The position numbers and the translations under genes were made by a program. The notes under the pieces were generated by a model. That model did not search any database. It was given only the letters and a program-made list of their open reading frames with translations, and had not been told where the DNA came from. A stretch of 64,000 nt of DNA from Oleispira sp036960605 (lineage in GTDB: Bacteria; Pseudomonadota; Gammaproteobacteria; Pseudomonadales; Oceanobacteraceae), in contig JBALXI010000019.1 of the NCBI GenBank assembly GCA_036960605.1, forward strand, positions 1-64,000, read 5' to 3'. Positions 16,415 to 25,616 of this stretch are shown one piece after another. Position 1 is the stretch's first letter. Every line of letters begins with the position of its first letter.

Positions 16415-18433
16415 ATGCTAAAAACGATTCTGTGGCCTGCCATTCGATTGATGGGCCAATTGAGCTACGCTGCTAAATTTGGATTAATTAGCTTTTTATT
16501 CATGGTGCCTTTGGTATTTTTAAGTGGCCAGGTATTTTATGCTTCTTATCAAAGCCTAGAAAAGACACAGGACGAGCTAATTGCGGTAGAGAACATTAAG
16601 CAGGTCATGGATGTTGTTTATGCTATAGAAGACTATCGAAATCATGCCTCTCCGCTAATATTTCAAACGGATTCTGATCTAAAGACATCAGTGGTAATGT
16701 ACCGTGAAACAATTGATAAAAAGTTTACTCACGTTATCGAAAATATTGATCATGATGATCTGGTTATGCAATTAACGGGATTTAAGAAAGATAATTTCAA
16801 AAAATTAAGTACCGATGGTGACGCAAGAATGCCGACTCTCATCGATCAATTTAATTTTTATCAAGCGGTTATCGATAAGCTTTATTTAATTATTAATAAG
16901 TATGCACAAAGCACAGGCGTTGCATTGGATTCTGACCCTGAAATACAGCAGTTAATGATTATAGGGTTAACAAAATCACCTATGGTTAGGAATGTTGCCG
17001 GGCTTGGTCAGGCGGCAGGTATTTTTGCAATGATTGAAAAATATTTGCAGTCACTGACCTATGATCTGATGAATGATGTCTATGAAGAAATGCTCTCAGT
17101 AGAAACGAGTATCAATTTAATTGCAGCCAGCTTTGAAGAGTTAGGATTATTGTCATTAGCTGAGCAGGCCAAAAACTCAGGTAAGGGTTTTATTGAGATA
17201 CAAACCAAATTAGATGACGAAGTTATTGCAGCAGTGAATGTGGTGATGCCTTGGGCTGATTTTGATCAATTCGCGCAACCCAAAATACTCGCGTTAACGA
17301 CTTTGGATAAATCCATATTCCCCCTGATTGCCGAAAAGCTACAATTTAGGTTAGATGAGCAACGCTCTCATATGCTAATGACAGCCTCTGTTTTGTTAAC
17401 CGTTATGATCATTATTATTTATTTATATTCTGCCTTCTTTTTATCAGTGCAGCATTCAATTGCGCGATTTTTCAGCGCTGCCCAAAAAATAGCCCAAGGT
17501 GATCTTACGCAGGTAATTAGATTCGAAGGCAAAGATGAGATGGGTCAATTAAGAGACGCCTTCAATGAAATGACTTCGGAAGTTAGAGGCATCTTATCGG
17601 CGGTAAAGGATACCGCTGAAAATGTTGGGAAAAAAGTTTCTGATGTTGAATCTATCGCCAACAGCAGCCGTGATGCTGCTAGCGTACAAGTTGAGCAAAC
17701 TGAAGAGGTTGCTAATATTATTACGGATATGTCCGAGCGTGCAATCACTGTCGTAACCATGGCAGGAGAAGCTGAACAGGCGGCATTATCGGGTGGTGAA
17801 AGATCTACTCAGGCAGCAAAGGTAGTGAATAATGTTATTAGCGATGTTCAGCAGCTTTCGGATGAAATGAGTAATTCGATGGAAGCAGTGAATCGTCTAG
17901 CCGATAACTCAAGTAATATCAGTTCTATTTTGGGAACCATTAAGGGCATTGCAGAGCAAACGAACTTATTAGCGCTCAACGCGGCAATTGAAGCGGCACG
18001 AGCCGGTGAGCAAGGAAGAGGCTTTGCAGTGGTTGCGGACGAGGTTCGAACGCTGGCAAGTCGTACCCAAGGTTCTGCTGAAGAAATTGACGCATTAATC
18101 AAAGAGGTTCAGCAAAATATTCAGCGTGCTGTCGAGACAATGGAAATCAACAGGACTATGGTTGATAAAACGGTAGATAGTTCGGGCCATGTTGGAGAAG
18201 CATTAGAAAGTATTCAGGGCAGTATGCGTGAAATCCAGTCTAAAACTTTAGAAATTGTATCGACCGCGAGTAGTCAGCAAGAAGCGGCTAAAGCCTTAGA
18301 TAATAATTTATCAGTGATCCGAGATCATGGTGAAGAAACCGTTCAGAACGTGGAAGAAACAGTCAATGCCGTGCGTCAGACTCAGTCATTGACCGAGTCA
18401 TTAACACAACGTGTTGAGCGTTTTAAAGTTTAG
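16415..18433 (+). CDS. Methyl-accepting chemotaxis protein
   Basis: Transmembrane chemoreceptor of 672 residues. TM1 is at about 23-46, a periplasmic, mostly helical sensor at 47-318, TM2 at 320-344, HAMP at 345-398, and the kinase-control hairpin has its conserved tip at about 513-545 (EQTNLLALNAAIEAARAGEQGRGFAVVADEVR). The periplasmic domain (about 270 residues) is larger than a four-helix Tar-type sensor and I do not recognise its ligand class. There is no C-terminal receptor pentapeptide for CheR/CheB docking. It is monocistronic, with AGTGAGG before the ATG and a terminator after it. Confidence 0.95.
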   Translation: MLKTILWPAIRLMGQLSYAAKFGLISFLFMVPLVFLSGQVFYASYQSLEKTQDELIAVENIKQVMDVVYAIEDYRNHASPLIFQTDSDLKTSVVMYRETIDKKFTHVIENIDHDDLVMQLTGFKKDNFKKLSTDGDARMPTLIDQFNFYQAVIDKLYLIINKYAQSTGVALDSDPEIQQLMIIGLTKSPMVRNVAGLGQAAGIFAMIEKYLQSLTYDLMNDVYEEMLSVETSINLIAASFEELGLLSLAEQAKNSGKGFIEIQTKLDDEVIAAVNVVMPWADFDQFAQPKILALTTLDKSIFPLIAEKLQFRLDEQRSHMLMTASVLLTVMIIIIYLYSAFFLSVQHSIARFFSAAQKIAQGDLTQVIRFEGKDEMGQLRDAFNEMTSEVRGILSAVKDTAENVGKKVSDVESIANSSRDAASVQVEQTEEVANIITDMSERAITVVTMAGEAEQAALSGGERSTQAAKVVNNVISDVQQLSDEMSNSMEAVNRLADNSSNISSILGTIKGIAEQTNLLALNAAIEAARAGEQGRGFAVVADEVRTLASRTQGSAEEIDALIKEVQQNIQRAVETMEINRTMVDKTVDSSGHVGEALESIQGSMREIQSKTLEIVSTASSQQEAAKALDNNLSVIRDHGEETVQNVEETVNAVRQTQSLTESLTQRVERFKV

Positions 18434-18451
18434 TATGACTAGATAAGCCTA

Positions 18452-18478
18452 ATGTTTAGCCGCTTAAACATCTTTTTT
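18452..18478 (+). terminator. Terminator between the chemoreceptor and convergent pduO
   Basis: Perfect stem ATGTTTA (18452-18458) / TAAACAT (18465-18471), loop GCCGCT, then CTTTTTT. It overlaps the stop codon of the convergent gene pduO. Confidence 0.8.
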
Positions 18479-19048
18479 CGATTGAGTATGGCGGCTTTTC
18501 CATAAAACTTCTTGGCCGCCATCTTTTCTCGCAATGTGTCTTGCTAATACAAAGAAAAAATCAGATAAACGATTTAAGTATTGAATCGCTAATGGCGTCA
18601 CTGAGTTATCTCCATCTTTTTCTTCAAGTGCTAACTCAACAATAGAACGTTCAGCTCTACGGCCAACAGAGCGTGCCATATGGCAATATGAAGCCGCTTT
18701 ATTGCCTCCTGGAAGAATGAAATCTTTCAGTGGCGGCAGTTTTTCATTGATCGCTACTAAAGTATTCTCTAAGTCTTCTAGCATACTAGGAGCCAAGGCT
18801 TTATATCCCGGTACACAAAGCTCACCACCGAGATCAAATAGATCATGTTGGATTTGATTAAGCACAGCTTGATGCTCGTCTTGTGCATCAAGCTCGGCCG
18901 CTAAAACCCCAACCCAAGAATTAAGTTCATCGACTTCACCGATGACATTAATGCGGGTAGAGGTTTTACTAATTCGACTACCATCCCCTAAGCCGGTTTC
19001 GCCTTTGTCACCCGTTTTGGTGGAAATCTTTGATAGTCGGTTAGCCAT
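18464..19048 (-). CDS. pduO: PduO-type ATP:cob(I)alamin adenosyltransferase
   Basis: Transfers the adenosyl group from ATP to cob(I)alamin. The N-terminal ATP loop TKTGDKGETGLGDGSRISK and the helices containing RINVIGEVDELNSWVG, the RSVGRRAERSIVEL block and AIQYLNRLSDFFFVLARHIA define the PduO class, distinct from BtuR/CobA and EutT. 194 residues, single domain, without the C-terminal DUF336 extension found in some PduO. It is the last gene of the riboswitch-controlled operon, 14 bp after the propeller lipoprotein. Confidence 0.95.
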   Translation of the reverse strand: MANRLSKISTKTGDKGETGLGDGSRISKTSTRINVIGEVDELNSWVGVLAAELDAQDEHQAVLNQIQHDLFDLGGELCVPGYKALAPSMLEDLENTLVAINEKLPPLKDFILPGGNKAASYCHMARSVGRRAERSIVELALEEKDGDNSVTPLAIQYLNRLSDFFFVLARHIARKDGGQEVLWKSRHTQSKKDV

Positions 19049-19062
19049 ATTAAGTACTCGAT

Positions 19063-20217
19063 TTAGTCTTTAGTTAAGAAGGTAATCTTATCAGGGTCTA
19101 GCTCAGTAGTAAGCACTTCTCCAGACAGTTCACCTGTTGAAGTAAATACTTGAACCCCAGCTTGGCGAACGGGGGCTGCAACGGAGCCTAGGCCCAGCCA
19201 AATATTGTTTGCTCCATCAGTGCCTAATGCCGTTAGATACGTATTTTCAAAACCTGCGATGGGTGTAATTGTTACTTCATTATTATTAATGCTTATAGAT
19301 TTGAAACTGTTGTTCTTCCAGCCTGCATAATCAATTGCATATGCTTGAGTTGCTGAAACCATTGTCAGACTAAAAATACGGCCAGTCTCTTCGTTATCGC
19401 GATAAATAACAGTACTTTTTAGAGTATTCGGATTGATGACCTCTAGGCCGCCAACATAAGTGCTGTAATCCATACCATGAACATAAAGCTGGTTGTCAGC
19501 TATCTGAATATCTAGAGGATTTCTTATGGTTAATGCAATCGCTTTAGTTGCTGCATCTTCAGGGCTAGTATCTATCTCATCCCAAGTATTGGTATCAAAT
19601 ACTGCCACATAGGCTTGTTCTTTACTGTAACCATTATCGAAGTCTACTTGCTGCATAGAAATGAATACGCGACCATTAATGATTTCAACGTTTTTAGCAT
19701 CTGGAATTCCATCGTTAAAGGCATAATCTGATAGATCTAATTCACGTATTTTAAAGTCTTCAAACGTTTGCGCTTCAGGGTTAACAACCCAAGCCTCTGT
19801 TTTTCCTAGGAAGGTAATTACAGCGAGTTGGTCACTTACAAAGGCAATGTCTTGAGGATTGGAGCTGGTTGCTTCACCGTCATTACGTAATACATAACCA
19901 TTATTCGGATAATAACCCTGATTTGGAGAGTCGATATGAAAACGTTGAATGGTATCGATATCCTTCCGGCCTATATGATAAAAATACTCACCATGAACTT
20001 CGACGGTATAATCCGAACTTTCTTCGTCTAAAAAACCATCAACTAACGTACGTGGCTCTGAAACCGTCGCTAAAGCGATTTGGCTACCTTCACCAAAAGC
20101 TTTATTCACAATGATAGCGGTCTGTTTTTCAGGATTGAAACTCGGTGAATTTTTACTATCATCACAAGCCGTTAGTAAACTTGTACTAAGCGCTAAAAGT
20201 ATTAGTTTATTTTTCAT
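19063..20217 (-). CDS. Predicted beta-propeller lipoprotein, candidate BtuG-like corrinoid binder
   Basis: A lipoprotein signal is clear (LLTAC, acylated Cys18). The mature part, about 365 residues, is a chain of about 45-residue blocks with a propeller-blade pattern: NPQDIAF..DQLAVITFLGKTEAWVVNPE, AKNVEIINGRVFISMQQVD...VAVFDTNTW, PLDIQIADNQLYVHGMD...LEVINPNTL. These resemble YncE/SMP-30-like repeats. It starts 7 bp after btuB and precedes pduO, so its expression should be controlled by the cobalamin riboswitch. In Bacteroidota the surface propeller lipoprotein BtuG sits next to BtuB and binds B12 tightly. The same arrangement here suggests an analogous role, which is inference. Asp residues directly after the Cys would mean inner-membrane retention by E. 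coli rules, which may not hold in this group. Confidence 0.7.
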   Translation of the reverse strand: MKNKLILLALSTSLLTACDDSKNSPSFNPEKQTAIIVNKAFGEGSQIALATVSEPRTLVDGFLDEESSDYTVEVHGEYFYHIGRKDIDTIQRFHIDSPNQGYYPNNGYVLRNDGEATSSNPQDIAFVSDQLAVITFLGKTEAWVVNPEAQTFEDFKIRELDLSDYAFNDGIPDAKNVEIINGRVFISMQQVDFDNGYSKEQAYVAVFDTNTWDEIDTSPEDAATKAIALTIRNPLDIQIADNQLYVHGMDYSTYVGGLEVINPNTLKSTVIYRDNEETGRIFSLTMVSATQAYAIDYAGWKNNSFKSISINNNEVTITPIAGFENTYLTALGTDGANNIWLGLGSVAAPVRQAGVQVFTSTGELSGEVLTTELDPDKITFLTKD

Positions 20218-20224
20218 TATTTCT

Positions 20225-22168
20225 CTACCAGTTATAAATAAATTTGAAATATAATTGACGACCTGGTTCTGGAATATCAGGATAATCCCGAGCCCGGTCC
20301 GATGTTAGATTTTTCCCTTCCAAGCTTATCAACCAATCTTGCTCTTGCCATGTGGCAGATAGATTCCAGTTGCGTTTAGTATTTCTTGGACGAGAATTCA
20401 ACGAATTGTAATAACCGCCAGTCTGAAATATATGGCTCCCAGTTAATGACAGTTTGTGCCATTTCCATGATGTAGAAAAGAAACCATGTACTCGGCTATA
20501 GTCACCAACTTGATTACCAATGAAAGATTCTCTGGCGTGGTCGATAATTTTATTATCTTGTAAGGTCAAATTAAAGCTCGAATTCCATTGTCTATACCAA
20601 TTTATAGATGATGTTAATTCAAAGCCGTAGTGTTCTGTTTGAGAGGCATTTTCGTAGCTAAGTATTCCCCGACCATCTACGCTGGGAGTAATCGCATCGT
20701 CGAGAATTCTATGGTAAAAACTGGTGTCAAAAGAGATTTTATCTTCTATGTAAGATAATCCTACTTCAGTATATTTTGATTTTTCAGCAATTAATTCAGC
20801 ATTCCCTTTGGAAGTACCTTTATCCCCAAATAATTCACTGCTGCTAGCAGGCCGCACTTGTTTCCCTACTTTAAAGTAGATAATACTGCCATTCTTAAAA
20901 CGATAATCTAAGCCGCTATCATAAGTAGTCGATGTGTTTTCATTGTCTACAACTTCATCAGGGTCATTTGAATTATTTTTGTCGTTAAATTGGAAGCGTG
21001 CTGCTTGTAGCATGAAACTGATCGAATCGCTTAGTGAAGTATTAACACGAGTGCCTATGTGTTTTGAAGTGCGAGTAAAGTCAGTTGTACATTTCCCCCC
21101 ACTAGTGCAGTTATCGGGAAGAATGTCGTCATGTGGAAAGTCAGTTTCAACTCGCTCCAATTCATAAGCGGAAGAAAGAACGAGTGATGTATCACCCAGA
21201 TTTAATTCGTGCTTTAACGCGATACCATTTTTACGTGTAGAGTACACATTGTATTGAGACCCAACTCCCACGTTACTGTTTTCATCGTTATACAGCTCGT
21301 CGCTATATTGTTGGGAAACTCTGAACTGGGTATCTCCAATAATAGAGCCGTAGGACATTGCAGCTTGAACTCTATTGCTGTCTTGCTCTAAGTAGGCATT
21401 ATTTTGAGAAGTATTGATCTTAGAGCTGATTTCTCTATGATTTTTTTGCAACTGAGCTGATGCGTCTATGCGGATTGCGTTATTAAACTGATGATAACCT
21501 TTAGTAAGAATGCTTTGGTTATTTACGGCATTATTTTTGCGGCTTTCAAATGCAGGTTTTTGCGGGGAATTTATTGGTTTTTCTTCTAAATATTCGAAAT
21601 TATTGGCGGATTCAAAATGGTTAATATTCCAATAAATATTACTATTTTCATTGGATACATTATGAGATGCGTACCACTCTAACGTTTCAAATGAACCTAG
21701 CGTTAGGCTTGCCTCACCTGAATTATCTTCAAGTGCTTGGGATTGAATATTAATGGCCCCGCCCACTGCAGATGGAGATAATTCCACAGGGGACATGCCT
21801 CTATAAATGTCTATTTTTCCCGCGGAAGATAAGCCAAGAGCGCCTATGTCTGCACTACCACCATTGAGATCGTTGATTAATAAACCGTCCCAAAAAATAA
21901 GTACCTGCTTGCCTGTAGACCCTCTAATAGTAGGAGATGCATATTGGCCATTGCCACCCACGCTCTGGATATCTATCCCCGCTTGTTGCTCTAATAGTTC
22001 ATCCAAAGGAAGATAGGTATTTGCAAACGCTTCTCTCTCAATCTGTTGCTGATGTCCTATTATAGGAACATTAACAATGTCATTGCCTTGAATTTCCGTT
22101 ATTTGTACGGGCGCAAGTACCTGCTCTGCATAAGCTGAGTTGAACACAAGGAATGAAAAAAAAATCAT
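20225..22168 (-). CDS. btuB: TonB-dependent outer-membrane receptor, BtuB-like
   Basis: Outer-membrane gated barrel for cobalamin uptake. A signal peptide ends at NSAYA-EQ. The plug domain has LDELLEQQAGIDIQSVGGNGQYASPTIRGSTGKQVLIFWDGLLIND and AVGGAINI. The barrel ends with the expected aromatic FKFIYNW. The cobalamin assignment comes from the riboswitch upstream and the downstream partners, plus BtuB-like size (about 650). Start is uncertain: ATG 22168, or TTG 22180 four codons earlier; neither has a good Shine-Dalgarno and neither gives the signal peptide a basic residue. An extracellular loop carries a CTSGGKCTTD cysteine pair. Confidence 0.9.
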   Translation of the reverse strand: MIFFSFLVFNSAYAEQVLAPVQITEIQGNDIVNVPIIGHQQQIEREAFANTYLPLDELLEQQAGIDIQSVGGNGQYASPTIRGSTGKQVLIFWDGLLINDLNGGSADIGALGLSSAGKIDIYRGMSPVELSPSAVGGAINIQSQALEDNSGEASLTLGSFETLEWYASHNVSNENSNIYWNINHFESANNFEYLEEKPINSPQKPAFESRKNNAVNNQSILTKGYHQFNNAIRIDASAQLQKNHREISSKINTSQNNAYLEQDSNRVQAAMSYGSIIGDTQFRVSQQYSDELYNDENSNVGVGSQYNVYSTRKNGIALKHELNLGDTSLVLSSAYELERVETDFPHDDILPDNCTSGGKCTTDFTRTSKHIGTRVNTSLSDSISFMLQAARFQFNDKNNSNDPDEVVDNENTSTTYDSGLDYRFKNGSIIYFKVGKQVRPASSSELFGDKGTSKGNAELIAEKSKYTEVGLSYIEDKISFDTSFYHRILDDAITPSVDGRGILSYENASQTEHYGFELTSSINWYRQWNSSFNLTLQDNKIIDHARESFIGNQVGDYSRVHGFFSTSWKWHKLSLTGSHIFQTGGYYNSLNSRPRNTKRNWNLSATWQEQDWLISLEGKNLTSDRARDYPDIPEPGRQLYFKFIYNW

Positions 22169-22209
22169 GATTGCTTGCAATAGTTTATAACCAAGATAAT
22201 TGAAAATCT

Positions 22210-22269
22210 GGGGCTAGTGCAGTATTGGTGACATGAGTGTGCAGTCAACTTTTACTACACTCCTAGCCC
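22210..22269 (-). promoter_or_regulatory. Leader hairpin between riboswitch and btuB (possible expression platform)
   Basis: On the minus strand a long stem pairs GGGCTAG..TGTAGT (complement of 22254-22269) with ACTGCA-CTAGCCC (complement of 22211-22224). It is followed by CAGATTTTC, only a weak T tract. It could be the terminator or RBS-sequestering arm that responds to cobalamin binding. Confidence 0.45.
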
Positions 22270-22289
22270 TCCGCTAACTAAGTATAATT

Positions 22290-22515
22290 ATTCAGGCCGG
22301 TATCCGGGCTGACGGCTTGGAAGTTCTATTCCGCTTATTGCACCTTCCCATAGGCTCAATCTTCTTTAAAAATAAAGAAGAGAGCACCACAGTGGTATAT
22401 GACAATAAGTTAAGCCGATCACCGTTGCGGGGGCAGCGTTGGATTCGTTTGCGTTGCAGTGACTTACCAAACTTCCCGTTTAACTGCTAGGTAAGATTAC
22501 CTAGAAGCACCTAAA
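22290..22515 (-). promoter_or_regulatory. Cobalamin (B12) riboswitch upstream of btuB
   Basis: Read on the minus strand, the element contains the conserved parts of the class in order: GGTGC at its 5' end, the core GCTGCCCCCGCAACGGTGA, CACTGTGG in the central arm, ATGGGAAGGTGC, and the B12 box spanning 22293-22318 (AAGCC..CAG..CGG-ATACCGGCCTG). It should repress btuB, the lipoprotein and pduO when adenosylcobalamin is plentiful. Confidence 0.95.
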
Positions 22516-22524
22516 TGAGCGCGC

Positions 22525-22553
22525 AGGTTAAGGGTTATTCAATTTTCGGTCAA
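22525..22553 (-). promoter_or_regulatory. Sigma-70-like promoter for the btuB operon
   Basis: Minus-strand TTGACC (complement of 22548-22553), exactly 17 bp, then TAACCT (complement of 22525-22530). Transcription would start just before the riboswitch 5' end near 22515, which fits well. Confidence 0.6.
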
Positions 22554-22586
22554 GTATTAATCAGCGATTAACGATGAAAGTTTCTG

Positions 22587-24575
22587 TCATTTGTATGAAC
22601 CTGATTCATTCATCGATTTTGGCAGTAGGGGTTGGTTTGGTATTTTTAGGGTGAAGCAAGCTCCCTCTTCAGGCTTCGAATCAATATTTAGCTGGCCGTG
22701 ATGATGGGCGGTAATAATAAAGTAAGAAACGGATAGGCCTAAGCCAGTGCCGGCTCCAATATCTTTGGTCGTGAAAAAAGGCTCAAATATTCGGCGACGT
22801 ACTTCTTGCGTCATTCCAGGGCCATTATCTTTCACTTCAATGTAGGTATGGCTAGTATCTTGGTATGCAACAAGATTAATTTCAGGTATCCATGTTGAAT
22901 CAGCGAGAGAAGGTTGATAGTGACTCAGTGCTTGCGCTGCATTTTGAAGCAGGTTCAATATCACTTGCTCTAATTCGGAAGGAATACAGTAGAATAAAAG
23001 AGAGTCATCAATGTCTGATAGATGAATCGTGATTGTTTTTAAGTCTAGGTCAGCGCGAGCAAGATTCAGGGAGCGCTCTAATAAATCTTTCACTAATGTT
23101 GGGCTTAGCTGTTTTTGATTACCGCGAGAAAATTGCAACATATTAGAAACAATACTAGCGGCTCTTTGCCCAGCATCTTGAATATTATTAATAAACTTTA
23201 TTATTTGTCGCTCTTCTAAATATCCCTGCATCGCTTCTAAATTCAATTGATTGTTAGCGGCGACTTGTTTATTTTTTTCGTTATCGACTTGAATACGACG
23301 CTGGATGTTTTGTACACCCTGTAAAATGGCACCCAGTGGATTGTTGATTTCATGAGCCATGCCCGCGGCAAGACCACCAACAGATTTCATTTTTTCGGTC
23401 TGCATAATCACTTCTTCCATCTTTTCTCGCTGACTAATGTCGTCAATACGAATTACCAGTCCTTTCAAATTATCATCTTTAAGAGGATATAGCGTGATAT
23501 CAACTGCGAAGGTGCCTGTGGGCAACGAGATCTGCAAGCGCTCTATTTTCTTAACACACTTTTCTTCAAGACTTTGCTTGATTAGGGTTTTAAAATTGTT
23601 CAGCTCAGTAATGTGATTCGATAATCGTTTTCCGACCAAAGGATGACGTTCGCAGGCTAGCCAATCTGCCGCCTGCTGATTGCATTGAATAATGAAACCA
23701 TTGATATCTAGGGTGAAGAGTGCGGATGGCATAGAATCAATAATATTATCTAAGATACTGCGGGTATGAGTTAGTTGAGTTTCGACTGAGCGACGGATAG
23801 TGATTTCACGGGCGAGTTTTTCATTAATATTACGAGTCTCGTTCGATAACCGTATGGCGCGGATGCGGGCACTTTCTGCTTTCTCTTTTTCTTTGGTTAA
23901 GATTTTTTTTCGATCTTCATTGTTAATAATTAATGTATTAAGTGCTTCGCTTAATTTTTCTGTGTCGGCATCTTTTAAGTTAAAACGAATTTTTTCATCG
24001 GGTTGAGACTGAATATTCTCGATGGTTAATAGTAAATTCTGATAAGGCGAGCGTTGCCAAAATCGAATACTATTATATAGAAAGAATAATAGCAGGGTTG
24101 AGGTGCTGACAATGAGTAAGGCCGTTGAAATAGTGTCGGCATAGAAAAAATTAGCCAGGCTGATTTCTGATTCAATAATAAGCTTTAATGGTTGAGACCT
24201 GTTATCACTCTTAAGGTCGTAGATAAAGTGTGACTCAGATTCGCTAATTTTAGGGTCGAATTGAATCGATATGTTACGTAAGCAGGTATTTGAACAGGCA
24301 TAAATGATTCTTTGATTTTTTGCGTTATAAAATGCAATTTCTTGAACTTGATAATGTTTGACCATGCTATTAGCCATGGCCTGTAACGCGATGATGTTAT
24401 CAGGATTTTGTTGTAGTTGAACTTGGAATATATCCGCAAATGAACGGCTAATTTGCGGGGCCAATTGCTCTCTACCAACACGGTCAGCTGCCATAATATA
24501 GGCAACGGTGGCAAGCGCAACGATGAATATGCAGCTGATGATCGTTGCTGTTATGACCTTTTGTCGTACGAGCAA
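22587..24575 (-). CDS. Membrane sensor histidine kinase with PAS domain (orphan)
   Basis: Order of parts: TM1 at 9-29, a periplasmic sensor at about 30-147 with two cysteines (CSNTC), TM2 at about 148-168, a HAMP-like region, a coiled coil at 222-270, PAS at about 273-383, phospho-acceptor His408 in AAGMAHEINNPL, and a HATPase with NLLQNAAQA, VKDNGPGM and TKDIGAGTGLGLS. The HEINNPL form is typical of NtrB/HPK4-like kinases that often serve sigma-54 regulators. No response regulator is adjacent. The TTG start is needed to keep TM1; AGGA lies about 9 bp upstream. Confidence 0.9.
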   Translation of the reverse strand: MLVRQKVITATIISCIFIVALATVAYIMAADRVGREQLAPQISRSFADIFQVQLQQNPDNIIALQAMANSMVKHYQVQEIAFYNAKNQRIIYACSNTCLRNISIQFDPKISESESHFIYDLKSDNRSQPLKLIIESEISLANFFYADTISTALLIVSTSTLLLFFLYNSIRFWQRSPYQNLLLTIENIQSQPDEKIRFNLKDADTEKLSEALNTLIINNEDRKKILTKEKEKAESARIRAIRLSNETRNINEKLAREITIRRSVETQLTHTRSILDNIIDSMPSALFTLDINGFIIQCNQQAADWLACERHPLVGKRLSNHITELNNFKTLIKQSLEEKCVKKIERLQISLPTGTFAVDITLYPLKDDNLKGLVIRIDDISQREKMEEVIMQTEKMKSVGGLAAGMAHEINNPLGAILQGVQNIQRRIQVDNEKNKQVAANNQLNLEAMQGYLEERQIIKFINNIQDAGQRAASIVSNMLQFSRGNQKQLSPTLVKDLLERSLNLARADLDLKTITIHLSDIDDSLLFYCIPSELEQVILNLLQNAAQALSHYQPSLADSTWIPEINLVAYQDTSHTYIEVKDNGPGMTQEVRRRIFEPFFTTKDIGAGTGLGLSVSYFIITAHHHGQLNIDSKPEEGACFTLKIPNQPLLPKSMNESGSYK

Positions 24576-24674
24576 GTTGTATATCCTAATTGAAATGATG
24601 AAATTTATACTAACATAGCGGTTGTTGTATTTGTCTCCACTAAGCGGATTTAAATCCGCATTAACGTAGTATTG

Positions 24675-25598
24675 TTATCGTGATTTTATTTCATCAAATA
24701 ATTGTTGATTTTTAGGTAGTGGGTAGTTAATTGTTTTTGCTTTGTTAAGTAAATAACCGTTAATAAAATCAATTTCTGTTTTGCGTAATGCCCGCACATC
24801 TTGCAGCATTGATGATATATTTTTGGCGGTTAGCTCGGCAATGAATTGAGCTTTATCTATGAGCTTGAAATCTAATGGCCACTTCATTGCCATAAAAAAG
24901 CTTTCTGTTTCAAAGCATAAATTTTCTAATTCTTGTGCGATAACCGGGTTGTAAATTAAATCACCATTTGGGCAGTTATACTTTACTGTTAAAGCGTTGA
25001 TAACGGCATTAATCGCGAGCTTAGCAAATAGCACATCGATGATATTATCATGCCATTTATGCTCTCCTTGAAGCGAACTCAAGTCTAGCTTTAATGCCTC
25101 TGTTGCTCTGTGTTCTGGGCCATAATGGCCCCATTGAGTGATGCCATGACCGGCATGAATGATATGTTGGACACTATTATCAGCGCCACTCTTTTTATAA
25201 GCCCCTTCCGTTGTTGATGCAGCATAGATCACATTGTTGGGAAACAGAGAGGCGACTTGTTCATGTTGGCCCATACCATTTTGCAATAATACAATTTGGC
25301 TACTTTTACCTATGGCGGATTGCCATAATTCTAAAGCAGACAGGCATTGGGTTGCTTTACAGCAAATAATAATTACGTCCAGCGATTGTCCTTGCCAAAC
25401 ATTAAAAGAGTATTGCCTGCTTTGCTTGTTTGCCTCGAGCTGGAATTTGATGCGATTAAGGTTTGGGTTGCTGGGGAGTGCATAAACCTGAGTATTGGTG
25501 GGGATTTGACTGCTTATTAAGCAGCCAATAGCCCCTAAGCCGATTATGCCGACTTTTAGCGTTGAGTTGTTCAAGAGTGAGCTATTTGGGTTATCCAT
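24675..25598 (-). CDS. Ketopantoate reductase family protein (PanE/ApbA)
   Basis: NADPH-dependent 2-dehydropantoate 2-reductase fold. The Rossmann motif VGIIGLGAIGCLI lies at the N terminus. CCKATQ, LLQNGMGQHEQV, TTEGAYKK and the C-terminal catalytic-lysine helix KLAINAVINALTVKYNCPNGDL all fit. 307 residues, normal. It would supply pantoate for coenzyme A, but several panE paralogues in bacteria have other 2-oxoacid substrates, so I leave the symbol blank. The gene is 18 bp after the transposase-like gene on the same strand, and the two may be cotranscribed. Confidence 0.85.
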   Translation of the reverse strand: MDNPNSSLLNNSTLKVGIIGLGAIGCLISSQIPTNTQVYALPSNPNLNRIKFQLEANKQSRQYSFNVWQGQSLDVIIICCKATQCLSALELWQSAIGKSSQIVLLQNGMGQHEQVASLFPNNVIYAASTTEGAYKKSGADNSVQHIIHAGHGITQWGHYGPEHRATEALKLDLSSLQGEHKWHDNIIDVLFAKLAINAVINALTVKYNCPNGDLIYNPVIAQELENLCFETESFFMAMKWPLDFKLIDKAQFIAELTAKNISSMLQDVRALRKTEIDFINGYLLNKAKTINYPLPKNQQLFDEIKSR

Positions 25599-25616
25599 AA
25601 CCCGTATTATACGACT

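Noticed and set aside
16370..16420. 14-codon leader-like frame ending at the start of the chemoreceptor gene
   Set aside because: No stem-loop attenuator or amino-acid run; short frames of this size occur by chance.
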